NCBI RefSeq assembly: GCF_020740795.1
Contig: NC_067291.1
Coordinates: 18,509,780-18,573,779 of the forward strand
Direction: 5' to 3'
DNA length: 64,000 nt
DNA from: Apus apus
Lineage: Eukaryota > Chordata > Aves > Apodiformes > Apodidae
Below the pieces are notes generated by a model that was not told the DNA's origin, made no database searches, and saw only the letters and a program-made list of their open reading frames with translations. A program made the translations under genes and the position numbers. Below are positions 34,301-46,890 of this stretch, one piece after another. How positions within the stretch are numbered: position 1 is the first letter of the stretch; the number at the start of each line of letters is the position of its first letter.

Positions 34301-37300
34301 CACGACCTAATTTTTAACAGACCAAGCCAACCTGTCCCCCCTGGGACGCAGAAGACTGCTCAGAAGTGATCTGCTGTTTGGCAGTGCCTTGGGACTCCAG
34401 GGTTTTGGATCTCACAGCTCAGAAGGAGACTGCCAGTTTCTGGAAATCTGGGTAGGGATCCATGACCCTGAGCAATGTCCCCAGCTACGATGTGAGGAAG
34501 GTGCTAGGAAAAGATTCAACTCAGGAACCACAGCAGCATGACTGAAAAGGAGACTAAATCCCTCACCAGCCACCTTGGCAAGGAAGAAAAAACATGATCC
34601 AAAGAGATTATTTAGTATCAAAGAGAAATCACGGGGCAAAAAAGAGAGGAGGAGCCCGTGTGACCCATGTCCCCACTGCGCTGCTGTCATGCAGGCAGTG
34701 ATGGGCACATGTACCTGCTCATTCCATGGCTGGTATGGGTGAGGAGGAATGAAGCTGATTTCTGTGGGGTCCTCTGTGTCAACCATGAGCTCACACTGAA
34801 CCAGCATCTCCTCTGATGTCCTTTGTTCCCTCCATGTACTAAATCTCCTTTCCAGCTTTTGATAGACATGAGAATCAGCAGCAGAGTCTCACTTGGAGCA
34901 TCCAGCAGCACACAGATCCACATCTCCTTGGATCCAGGATACCCAAGAATGGGCACTTCCATTCAACATCTTCTCTATGCTAAAAAGAGTCACTTTTAAG
35001 CCCACTTCTCATTCATTTATTCCCCAGCACAGGAAAGCTCACAACTGATGCACATTTTTATGTTGCAGCATGGCTGCTCAGGCTAATGCTGCTATCTGGC
35101 CATAATCCTTCTCAGCCCCACGGAGGACTTTGGCAGACCAGCACGCTGCAGTAACAGGGTTTAGGGGTTAATGGGTGCTACATGAAAAGCTTGCCCTGAG
35201 AAGTCTTAAAACATGTTTCTTCTCAAACATGATGATGACACCTCCCTCTGTGCCCTTTCCCTGCTGTCTGGCTGAGCAGCACTGCCCTTGTCCCACTTTC
35301 CCAGTTTGCATTTGGGTCCCTTTTCCCCCAGTTATTTTTTTATTATTACTATTTAATTTAAAATGTTTCTAAGTGCTGGGTTAGTTGAAGCTCCATTACC
35401 TAGAAATGGCACCCAAAGAAAAAAAAAACCCACATTTTTTTCTGCCTTTGGAAATAAAAATGTTTTGACTGCCAAAGAAAAGAACGAGTTACACCCATGT
35501 AAAGCTTTCACTTAGGAAGAATTAATAAAGCCAACTGTTTTTGGATGAACTGCCAGCTAACTACAGTATTTAAGAAAAAAAGAAAATAAGAGGCCCAAGC
35601 TGAGTCCTCTCCCATTAGCCTCACTCCAGTTTCTAGCTTCTCTTGGGTTCCTGTTCAGAGCAAAATCCTCCATCACCTCTGTCTAGACTAGTCACCTCAT
35701 TTTCGACTGGAAGAAGTAGTGCTGAAAATGTACACTCTCAAGAAACAGAGATGCAACTTCCAGGACCATAAGCCTTTTAGAGAACACATGCTAGAACAGA
35801 CATACAAGATACATTTTATACAGTTACAATACTTCATATACATGTTTCTGTAGCATCAACCCCAGTGACATTCCTTCTATGCTATTTCCTTGCTGACCAT
35901 CAATTAAAACATTCCCATCCACAAAATGCTTCAGAAAATGCCCCTTTAAAATAGCTAGAAGTTGTATGTGCAGTTCCTAAGATAACTTGTTCTACAGGAT
36001 TCAAGTTTGATCCCTGACACCTCCCACAGAACCAGTTGAGCTCAAGATCTATCCAGAAGGACACGTAATCTTGCACATAATCACTTCTGAATACATAGCC
36101 ATGCTGTCACAGCTCAACTCCCAGCCTGAATAATTATTCCTTTTTTGTTCAACTGCAGATTTCTTTACAGATTCTATGAAAGCCTCTCCTTTAACTTCCC
36201 TGATAAGCATTAGCAAGAATTAAGCAATGAAGATGCAGAAGACAGAAATAAGAGGTTAATCAGAAGGGAGTTATTTTTTTTCCCCTTTTAAACAAGTCCA
36301 GTGCCAGTGTTCATGCTCATGAACTGTTATTTTCACAACTGCCCAGCAAAAACATGTGGCAGGTGAAAAGAAATCCTGGAGCAATCAGGGGTTTTTGTCT
36401 CCCTTGGCTCTAAGGCTGAGAAGCAATGCTGAGTGCACATCTCATTAGCTTGCTTTAGTTGGTGCTACTGACGGTGAACTGCTGCAACACCTCTCCTTAT
36501 GTTGACCCTCAGTGCAACAGGACAGGCTGAGAGGGGCTGGCAGTGCTGGGCTTCATGACTCCTTGTACACACTCACAGTCCTGCAGCACTGAGTGTCCCT
36601 CACCTCACCACTGCAAAGGATCTCGCTGCTGCTCTCTCATTTTCTGTGCATGCTGCTGTCTGCCTGCTCCCCAGAAGAGAGCTAAGGGATTTTAACAGGA
36701 ACTAGATCAGCTACTCAATCCCTTCTTCTGGACAAAGTGGCAAGTTAAAGAGGATTCTCTGTATCAGACATAATTCTCTTCAGCAACATGAGCTGAAGGA
36801 AACACATTAAAATCCACCACTTGCAATTAAAAGCATGCTAACTAGAATTTTCCACTTCAAAATCATTAAAAAATTCAGCTCCTGAGTAGGTTTCCTTTCC
36901 TTCCTCCCCGATTTGGAAGCTTCACATTCTGAGTAATCATTATTCTGAATAATTCACCCACAGGCACAGCACTGAGACTCCTCACCCAGTAGAACATCTC
37001 AACCCTACTCAAAATTCCCAAGTGCTGCTCTAACTTGCTTATCAAACGTCTGATGAAGAAGGCTGTGGGGAGACAGTCTGTGCACTGGTGGCTCAAGTAT
37101 CCCACACTGTTGCTCAATTTCATCCTGTTTCTTTTTCTAGTTTCCTTTAAAAAAATAAAAAAAAAAATAAAAAAAAGGGGCCAGCAGCTGTTCCAGCAGA
37201 CAGCTCCCGGATTTCCCTCGATGTGCGTCAGTGGTATGATGCATGCTGCTCCTCAATCTGGCTGCCATCCTTCAGACAGAAGGAAATAAGACCGTGGTCA

Positions 37301-37940
37301 TATCTAAGCTACTGAAAATCTTGGACATCATCTGTAAAGTAAGCCAGACAGACAGTTTTCCCTGCTTGCACTTTCTAAAAATGCACCAGAAAAAAAAAAA
37401 GCCACAACAGTAGATGGAACAGTTTCAGCCAACCAGTCAAAAATCAAGCCAAAGCAGAGCTGCACTGCCAACGCTGCTCCACTGTGTCACTGCACATTCA
37501 AGAAGGTCTCACAAGCAGTCGCAGAGTCTTCAATTAAGCCATCAGCACTGAACTGGACAGTGTGTAGACACTGACCAACGCTGCTCAATGAAGCAGCATG
37601 GAGAGCCTCCAAGCTTCGCCTTCCTGCAGCCATTTTCTCCTCAGTGCCTTTTTAGAGTGTAATTTCAAAAACAGCTTCACCTTTAATTAGTGCAAGATGT
37701 ACCAACTAAACATAATTCTGCATTCTCTTCACTCCCCAAAAATACTCAGCCTGAAGGTCAGGTTTAGCAGTTTCAAACTGAAAACCCAAGAGAGCCAAGA
37801 ATCCACGATGAAACTGAGCTCAGACTTTCTACATAAGGGAATCACACAAAGGCCACAGCAAACAGCGGGAATCCTGCAGGATAGATTTACAAATCCTTGC
37901 TGGAAAATCTCAAGAGGATCATTATCTGTTCTGGGCCCAA

Positions 37941-38010
37941 TTCTTCCCACAGGGTATGACAAACTCATGCTGAAGTTGATGAAAATTTGTCATATCCTGT
38001 GAGGGAAGAA
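37941..38010. ncRNA. 70-nt near-perfect hairpin (possible microRNA-like precursor)
   Basis: The left arm 37941-37963 (TTCTTCCCACAGGGTATGACAAA in two parts: TTCTTCCC and ACAGGGTATGACAAA) pairs with 37986-38010 with one non-Watson-Crick position and a 2-nt bulge, closing a 22-nt loop that can pair TCAT with ATGA internally. On the plus strand the odd position is a G-U wobble; on the CHSY1 strand it is A-C. The size fits a microRNA precursor, but neither arm matches a family I know. A small palindromic transposon remnant is the alternative; no target-site duplication is visible. Confidence 0.3.
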
Positions 38011-38887
38011 GCCACCCCATGAGCCAAGAGGGGAGAAGTAGCTGCTGGTCTGCCCTGGCAAGGTGCAGCTGATCCAGGAAAGAAGCCAGACCCCATATAC
38101 CCTGACATCAGCTGATAAACCCTAAATGAAACTATTTTGCCCTGAGCATCATTCCAACAGGGCCAGAACACGTGCTCAGCACACACTTGCTTTACCACAT
38201 GCATTGCTGGCGTGCTCAGAAACGTGCATGGGTGTTCACCTACAAAGCTGTTAGGTGTGTCAGCCTGACACGCATGAGTTTCTGCCTAGTACAGAGGGAC
38301 AAATTAAGTATCTCTCAGGAGAGAGGAATTTTTGCCAGGACTGCAACAGGCTATCTACGTGGCATGTGAAAACAAGATCTGTTTCACTTCCTCACCACCT
38401 CCTGCCTAAAAATTCAACCCAGATAACAACATCCTAAAGCTGTTCCCCTGGCAGGCAAGCCTAGAGAACATGTCTTGCCTTCAGTCCCTCAGGCACTGGT
38501 TCCTGCCTGACATTCTTTCAGATCTGGATTAAAACATCCTCCTACCAACCTACAGAAGGCCCACCACAATTCAGATTTCAACAGAATGCAACATTAAACC
38601 CACCACAACTAGAGTCATGTTAAATAGGTGCATGGGGCCAAACAATGCTGAGGTTGTAGGCAATTTGGCCATGCAGTGACAACCCAGATGTTCTCCGTCC
38701 ATGCCTCCCTCCCACCTCCTCACAGCATTAGTCACTCAGAAGACATCAGAACAAAGCCACATTCAGGCTCGCCAGATCAGGTTTTGCTTCCTTCAAGACC
38801 ACAGTGGTAGACAGCTGTTGCACATTTTACCCTAAAGTTCAAGTGAGCTCTTCACAAAATTACAGAAGCTTTGATTATGAAGTCCTC

Positions 38888-39205
38888 TGAAGGACTCTAT
38901 CCCAACCTCCTGCTTGAAGCCGGGCTACCAGCACAGCTCTGAACCCCATGAGCTTCATTACGTGGTCACTGCTACTCGTGCCACCAGGCACTACCCAAGA
39001 GTTTGGTTCCATCATCTTCACACCTGCCCTTCAAATAGCTGTAGGCTGCTGTCAGATGACTCCTGAGCTTCCTCACTAGAGGAATTAAGTCCAGCTCCCT
39101 CGACTTCTCCTTGGAGGATATCTCTTGACTCATGGGTCTCTGGCCATCTTGGAGGCCTTCTGCTAAACCCACTGCAGTTTCTCCATTACTCTTTTGAGCT
39201 GAAGG
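38888..39205 (-). mobile_element. CR1 LINE fragment, minus orientation
   Basis: On the plus strand the order is CCCAACCTCCTGCTTGAAGC, then ATTAAGTCCAGCTCCCTCGACTTCTCC in diverged form, then GGCCATCTTGGAGGCCTTCTGC and ACCCACTGCAGTTTCTCC. This is the reverse complement of the CR1 3' region. It is old and lacks the terminal 8-bp repeat. It is co-oriented with CHSY1. Confidence 0.8.
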
Positions 39206-39927
39206 CGTAACATTTTAGATGCATCTCGCCAGTGTCAAATGGATGTTTCTCCTCTCACATTCCCCTTCCCCATTTGAACAGGGATAAATACACACACACT
39301 GGTACATGCAAAAAAATCTGGGTAGCACAGCACCTCCCTGCCTTGAAGGTGTAGGTAATGCTAACTTTAGTAGTACGAAGCCATTAAATATGCAAAAGTA
39401 GGAGGAGAAGGGCAGAGCCCAGTTGTCTAAGTGGATTAGCTCCCGCAAACCCAGGAGAGCTCAGGGTTGTAGAGGAAAGACTGAAGAGGGGAGAATGCCA
39501 TCTTTTTCCCCTCCTCCACCAGGCATATGTATGTTTTTCTCTGCAGCTTCTCCTACCCTCTTCAAAGCAGGCTCATTTCTGAGTCGTACAGATTGTGCTG
39601 GAATCTGGTGGCCCTTGAGGTCTGCATCCCTGTTGCCCTGTCACATGTCCTGCCTTCAGGGAGGGGACACCAGGCTGGGGAGGCTCAAGCCACAGAAGGC
39701 AAGATCCCCGTGTCAGCCCCAGCACAGGAACACGTCCCCAGGCAGTGCAGCACACGTGGTGCTGGATGTGTGCCCCAAAGGGACGTGTTTTGACTCACAG
39801 CTCACCCCAGTGCCCTCAGGACGTCACCCCTGAGGGCTCCCGGGTCCAGGCACTAACTGCCACATCTCACTGCGAGTGCTTTGTTCTCCTTTATGGCCTC
39901 TTGGACTGACAGCTGTTTAAAAGTTCT

Positions 39928-39976
39928 TTTTTTCCCCCCCCATTTTCTTTTTTTATTTTCTTTTTTTTTTTTTTAA
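39928..39976. repeat. T-rich low-complexity tract
   Basis: T runs are broken by a C8 block and single A or C bases. Confidence 0.85.
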
Positions 39977-40929
39977 AGAAGATGCTGACACTGCAAGTGA
40001 CCACCCAGGCTTTCAAAGCACTGCAGGAGGCCAAAAAGGAAAGTCACCCATCAAGCTGCTTGTTATCCTGATGTGTCTTTAGAGGAAAGGCAGTTCCCAC
40101 AATCACTCCTATTTACCACAAGCTATAATTTTGCCTGCATGGCAGGACAAACCTCCTTGGGTACTGCTCTAGTTGTGTGTGAATGCTCTTGAGACAATAT
40201 TTAAAAATAATGAAGACAGGTTTGGGGTCTCCCCGCTGCAAATGTTCCACGTCCATGTGCTGACTATCAGTTTTACTGGACTCACATGAGGCTTTTGGTG
40301 CAGAATGTGCAAATACCCAGCCTGATGGGGAAAAACTGTGTGTGTAAGGGTGCTAAAGGAGTGTCACACCTTTAGCCTTTAATGCCTCAGCTTCTCTCTC
40401 CAAACAAGCCCCAAGAACAAGTGCACAAACAGAGGCTGACTGAGCCAGACAACACATACAAGGAAGCTGAAGGTTTCAATCTCTTCTGAAAATCTCTGCT
40501 GTATGAAGCCAATGACAGGGAACATATGGCTCACAGCCATATTATTTGTTTTAGTTTATTATGCATAGCACAATACACACAGTAACAAGTGTGTGTCAAG
40601 ATGTGGCCCATCAAACGTGCTGAAAGCATTTACTGGCCCATCAACACTGAGAAGGTTCCTTGCCCTGGCATTACACAGATAGAGGTTTACTGCACACAAC
40701 CCAAATTTGAATGTGTTGCCCAACTTGCAGCCAACAGCCCCAAGTCTCAAATGTTTTATGAGCAAGCAACTTGGACTCTTTCTCTTAGATACATGTGACC
40801 AATTTCAACTGGAGTTGCACTTGCACATCCAACAGGCAATGACTGATTGCAAAAGTGTTGCATTTTCCAGTAGTTTTCCAAACGGTAAATTCCAGTCCAA
40901 AGGCCATTTAAGAAGCTTCAGTGACTGTA

Positions 40930-41350
40930 ACAGAATGAATAAGGCAGGAAGGGACTTCTGGAAATTATCTAGTCCCACCATGCTGCTCAAGCAGGTCATT
41001 TAGGTCCCCTGCTCAGATGAGTGTTGACTATTCCCAAGGATGGAGACTCCATAGCCTCTCTGGGCACCTCAAGCTCTCTCCACCTCTCTCCATACACCAG
41101 GCTCTCCAGTCCTGACCCTATTCTCAAGAGCTGTCACTGGACTCACATCAATAAGTCTATGTCTCACATGTACTGAGGAGCCCAGCACCAGACCCAGCCC
41201 TTCAGGGATGAGCTGAGGGAAAGAACCACCTCCCTTGGACCTGCTGGCAATGCTTTACCCAACACACCCCAGGACACTGTTGGCCATCTCTGCCACAAGG
41301 GCATCTTGATGCCTCATGTGCAACTCACTGCCTCTCATGGTCCCTTGTCT
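40930..41350 (-). mobile_element. CR1 LINE fragment, minus orientation (about 420 bp)
   Basis: In order on the plus strand are GGCAGGAAGGGACTTCTGG, TATCTAGTCCCACC, GGATGGAGACTCCATAGCC with TCTCTGGGCACC, GAGGAGCCCAGCACCAGACC, CACCTCCCTTGGACCTGCTGG and CACCCCAGGACACTGTTGGCC. These follow the collinear order of the reverse-complemented avian CR1 3' half, making this the longest CR1 copy in the window. Its internal open frames are CR1 by-products. Confidence 0.9.
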
Positions 41351-43654
41351 CCACTGCCACCTGCCAGCCCATTGGTCCCCAAACCATTACCTGTATAAAC
41401 TCAGTAAAGCAAATAGGCTTCCTTCAGATCAACACCCCTTATCTGCACTTGCATAGCCAGAAAATACAAAAGCCAACAGCTGACTTGCCAAACACAAGTG
41501 CCAAGACAAGTCTGCCCAGAGCCTCACACACTGCATTAGATTGTCAGAAAAGGCCACCAGCACAGACACCTGAAAGGCTCTCTCTTAGTGTGAGGAAAGT
41601 ACAAAGGATAGATCAGATACAGACCAGAAAATCAGCCTAAAATTGTAATCAGTGTCACTAACTGGGCTTTCAACCACTGAAGGAAGAGCACAAGAAAATA
41701 ACACTGTAAAACAAGGTGATGACAGTATTAGCACTGCAATTACTGTTTCCAGACTTAAAAGGAAACAGCAAGATAACAAAGAGTGGACCAGTCAAATCAA
41801 AGCTTGAGGCAGCTTATGAAAAAAACCCCCAACAACCTTAAAATTGTCTCACTTCATATTTGCATTTTCTCTCCTGAGAAGATGACTACAACCTTCTGAT
41901 CTCTGCAAACAATACAAATTATACTATCATTATTAAAAATTCAGGTCTTTCTGTGACACCAGTAGGTAGGATACAATGGAATGGCACTGTGCTGGCCTCT
42001 GCTACAAAGGTGCTGGAGATCTGGAGAACAGCACAGCAGCATCTCTTCCCTGAGATACCTCAGCTTCTGGACACAGAAAAGTTACAGTTTGAAGCTGCTG
42101 TGACTTAACAGATGCTCAGCTCCTTCAGTCAGAGTGCAGAGCACTCAGATTCTAGAAGAACCTCCCTCAGAGGTGAAATGGAATGGCACACCCTCAGTAT
42201 TTGACTTCTAGCTGCATGTGTAACAACATTAAAAGGGGAGGGGGGAAATCAAGTTGATTTTACTGAAACATAATTGGGAAGCAAATCCAAACGAACTACC
42301 ACATCTCTCTTCTTCCTTTCAATAAAAGCTCCCTCTGTCAAAGCCTTAACATCTCCTAAGTGCATGCCAGCAAATCCAGGTAAAGCTCAAACACAGAATT
42401 TTACTCTTCTGTGCCCACACAGCAAAATAAAGCATTCCTCCCTTGTCGTGCTGGAAGGATTTGGGCTGAAAACTGGGAAGAACAACATTTTAAACCCAGG
42501 TCACTACTTCCACCTGCCTTTTCATCCTGGTAGGGTCTCAGTAACAGCCTTCAGTTTCAGCCAAAGGAGATTAGGGAGAGGAGCATATGAGCTGTTCATG
42601 AGCAGCACAGTAAGAAAACTAAAAGTGTTACTACCTTCAGCAATTACCAAGAAAGACTTTCATGGTGTTACCATAGGAATTAATCCTCATATTAGTATTT
42701 AAAGCAAGAACAAAGCAGGAACTTTGGACGAAATGATGGGGGGAAAACTGCTAGCAGTTTGTCACTGCCATGCACTAATTGCAACATGAAAAAAAGAAAA
42801 GAAATACTGAGATCCCTAAGAAAACAGTGCTGTCTGGGTGACAGGCTTAGCTCAAAACCAGAACCACTTTCTTCCTCTAGGATCTTCTCAAGTAAATAGG
42901 TTGTTACAGGTCTCCAGAACTGTACTCCTTTCTACACAGCTTTTTGGAAACACATACCAACAACACAGAGCACTCTTCAGCAAACCATACAAAGTATGGG
43001 GCAATGAGATGCAAAGACAAGAGTTCCTTTCCAGATGTTGCAGGGTTGTTCTGAGTAAAGACAGTCTGGCACCATACCAAGTCCTAAAAAAGCAGGAAGG
43101 TGTCAGACCAAATTTTAAACTGTATCTTAAAAAGATTAGAAATATCAGACAGCCCCTTCAGATCGTTGCTTCATGGCAAGTCTGAACAGCACCTTCTAAA
43201 ATGAAGTTGGGTAAACCTCAAACAGCCACAGAAGCCAGACCTTGAAGGATGCAGCCAGGATGATGAAACACAGCTGAGTGTGCGTGCAGAAAGAGCTGTA
43301 CCTCTGCTGCAGAGGGCTGCTGCCCATGGTTTTAGTCAGCTCTCTACTTCACTCAGCTCTCTTTCAGACCAAGAGGCAGGCAAAAAAGTAAGCGAGAGAT
43401 TTTGCTTGTGGTGTTACGTGAACCTGACTGCTTTCAGCAGAGCAGAATCCTATGCAAGAGATTGTGACATAGCAAGTGTGCTAAAAAGCCAGGTCATGAA
43501 AGATGCACAACCATTAGAAAGGTGGGGGTTTTGAGCAAGTCTCCCTCTAAACCCCTTTATTTCAAGACAGCTTGCAGATTTCAACACTACACCATGCAGG
43601 TACTGCGATCTTCAGTCTCCTTGGCCCTTCCAGTTTTCCTCAGCCTTTTGTGGT

Positions 43655-43722
43655 TTGTTGTTGTTTGCTTGTTTTTTGGTTGGTTGGGGGTTTGTTTGTT
43701 TGTTTTTGGTGGGGTTTTTTTA
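43655..43722. repeat. (GTTT)n G/T-rich tract
   Basis: GTTTGTTTG-type repeats are mixed with GGTTGGTTGGGGG. A similar G/T-rich stretch with an 8-base G run occurs at about 32782-32812. Confidence 0.8.
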
Positions 43723-44315
43723 AATAAAACTGAACACCAAATGCTGCATTTCTCAACATTGCATGCACATTTATTCCCTGCTCTACCAGTCTGTTAGAAG
43801 GCTTCTTCCAGATTCATTCCCAAACCATTTTAAACATTTGGAATACCTCCCACATGGGGGAACAGCACAGAGCTCCCGGTCTCTTCAGACAGCTCAGAAG
43901 TGGAAAAAACCCTCAAAGCAGCCATTTGGATACTAAAGAATAGGCCTGGGAGCAGAACATCTTATTCCCTTCAACTCACTACAGAAGGTGAACGTTTCAT
44001 TTTCCCTGGCATCTTTGAAACAATCTGAATTCTGGAGTTTGGTGTGGTGGCTTTGGGATGTGAAAGCATCTTGCTCCAGGAGAGAAATAAGATTTTTAGC
44101 TCTTATGGAGAAGGTAAGTGCATTAAAATCAGTTACTGCAGTTACAGTGAATAATCAAATGCTTTGAAACCTCATGTTACAGAATACTGCAAAGAAGTTT
44201 GGGGGAACATATATGCAAAGGACAGGAAGACTAATAGCTAATAAAAGAGCTCTCCAGTTCCAGTTTCCTAAAGCTGATGTCCCAAGTACTGCTATGACAG
44301 CAAAAATAACAAGTC

Positions 44316-44333
44316 TTTTTTTTTTTTTTTTTT
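44316..44333. repeat. Poly-T tract
   Basis: An 18-base T run. Confidence 0.9.
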
Positions 44334-46749
44334 GCCCTTTCCCTGTTAGCAACAGCTATAAACGTCATCAACGCTACCAGCAGGAAACCTCCACAGAGGG
44401 TAGGATGTGAGGAAAAAAGATGCTTGCTTGTTTTAGCAACCATTAAATTTGCCATTTCCACTGAACTCCTACAGTCACTTTTTCCTGAGAAGTTCAGGGA
44501 CTCAAAAAATAAAAAGATTCATACTAACTGAAAGAGAAAGCCAGCAGTGACAGTCCTATCCATCTCCTGTGGAGTCTTCCAAGCCTGATGGGATCACGAC
44601 TGGCTACTATGGGCAATGGGAAGAGGCCAAATTCCTCTGGGTCAAGAGGTTGAGAAACAAAAGACTAAGCCCTCTGTCCTCACTAAAAAAATTTCATAAA
44701 AAGGCCACAGTCTGAAGGATCCTGTTCTCAAATTCCCATGGAAAATCTCCCTACTCTGTCTAGAGGCCTAGGACGAAGGAGCATCTTTTTGGAAATCTGT
44801 TCTTTTCTACCTTCAGACACTCAGCACCACCTAACTCTGTCTACTGATTTTATCCAGTTATCTCTGAGAAAAACAGAAGGTTTACAAAGCCCTTCATATT
44901 TCACTTGCAAGCTTGTGTGGAACTGGAAGTCAATGGGACACAGAAACAAAGCAACAGAAGTGCCTGTGATAGTTTTAAGTGTGCTTCTTGAGGGTCTGGG
45001 GATGGAACAAATCAACGAAGTACAGGAGTACAATTAAAACCAATCTAGCAAATGCCTTCTTGAGGCCAGGAAAACAGCAGCACACAAAAGACGCCTGTGC
45101 AAGCAGCACAAGAAAAATCAATGCCTCCAGCTTCTTCAAATACAAACCCTTTTATATTGCAACATGCTGTTTCTTCCCTGATGGTAGGATAGGTGCCTAA
45201 GCCATGCAGAACAAGAAGGGCTGTTTACAGCCCAGCAACACCCAGACTGACGTGAAACACCTTAGCTCAGGTATCAGGTGCAGTTTTGCCCCGGGAAGAA
45301 AGCTTGCTGCAAATGTCTGCAACTGCCACAGTCTGTTTGTTTCTCACCCTCCTACTCAGGCCCCTGCTTTTACACAACCCTGCAGCCTGCACTACAACTG
45401 CACTCACAGGAGCCATTATTTGGGAGCCTGTAACTACCCAGTTGATGGGAAAAAAACCCTGGATCTGTCATTGGGCTGCCAAAGATTAAAAATAATTTTC
45501 AAAGACAGCAGTGTCAGTAATGCCACTGAAGAGCAGACCACTGCCGGCTTGAAAGACACATCTTCACAAGTGCCAGGCAGCCAGATACAGCTAATGCAGG
45601 CCTTCAGTCAGCAAGCTCAAACAAATTAATTTAAAAAAAGATCAGTTGAGCTGTCTCATACACCAAGGATTCTGGTACACTGTCACTTTGTTAATACCAA
45701 AAAGCAATGCAGCAAGTGCAAGAACCAGCTTCTCAGAGTGTTTAATTCTCCTGCAGGCATTTATGGAAGGGAACAAACCCAGGGCTGCACAAACCTCTCC
45801 ACATTCTTTCCCTGCATTGCTGTGAATATGACCAAATGCATTTTGGCTGAAAGGTCAGAATTTGTCACAAGAATGTTAATGGCTTCACGATCCTTAAAGC
45901 ACCACTTCCAGGCTGACCTACAGAAAGTATCTGAAGAAGAGTGGTCAAGGATATGATTTCTCAGCTAATATTAAAACCCCAGTAGCCACAAACCTGAACA
46001 TTTCACAGTGTGTCTGGAAGCAGGGGACATCCTCCCCAGCACAACACCTTGGCTCAGCCCTTTTCCTCACCAACACCAGAGCCAGAGCAGCCTCAGGCCT
46101 GGTGCAGGCTGGACTTGAACCCCTTGCAACATGTCCACAGTACTTTGGGAACTATTTTATTGATGTGTCTGTTCTGAAGGGATTATCAAGTCTGCTGGCA
46201 GCAAATGTTAATCAGGGCACATCACCTCGTAAAGCAGGCAAGTAACTGGTGCTATGTTAGGTTTGGAGCTGCGGGCTAAGATAGTGTTTCAGGGCTTCCA
46301 AAAGACAGGACCACGCAGCTATCTAAGTGGAAAATAGAGTCTGGTGAGTTCAGTGGACAATAGAACTAAATAAAGCAAGGATTTCTGCAGAAAGGCATGA
46401 GAGCTACAGGTAACTCTAGATGATGATGCAGCAGAGGCTCTAGGAACTGAACAGCCCAGCTGCATTAAAAGAAAGCAAAGCAAAGCAAAGATCTGCTGCA
46501 GGGCTAGTGTTTAAATAGATACTACCTAGATTTCAAAATGAAAGTTTTCAATAAGTGAAACACTAAAAGGCCTCTCTATTGTCCATACTACTTTACCACC
46601 CACTTAAAAAAAGTTGGATAGCATTTCCAAATCCATCTTCATGATTTAAAGGCTGTTCAGGAGTGTTATGGAAACCTGCCTAATTCGCCTAGACAGTTTT
46701 GACAAATCCAAACCAATGTGTTTAAATGTTTAGTGAGGAAACATTTTTC

Positions 46750-46890
46750 AGGAGATGTAATACCTTTTATTAGATCAACAGATACAAACAAGGAGCCGGG
46801 GGGGCTGGGAGGGCAAAGAGACTGACAGGCTTTTCGGTATTTAAGTCTTCTTTTCCAGTCTGAAGAAGGACTGTTGGCCTGAAAACCTCT
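46750..46890. mobile_element. Ancient reptile-type interspersed repeat remnant
   Basis: GTAATACCTTTTATTAGATCAAC, split by drift, is followed by GAGACTGACAGGCTTTTCGG and then AGTCTGAAGAAGGAC. This order (TTTTATTGGACCAAC, AAGCTTTCGAG, CTTCAGGTCTG-like blocks) is a pattern I recall from an abundant old repeat in turtles and other reptiles. I cannot name the family from memory. Confidence 0.4.
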
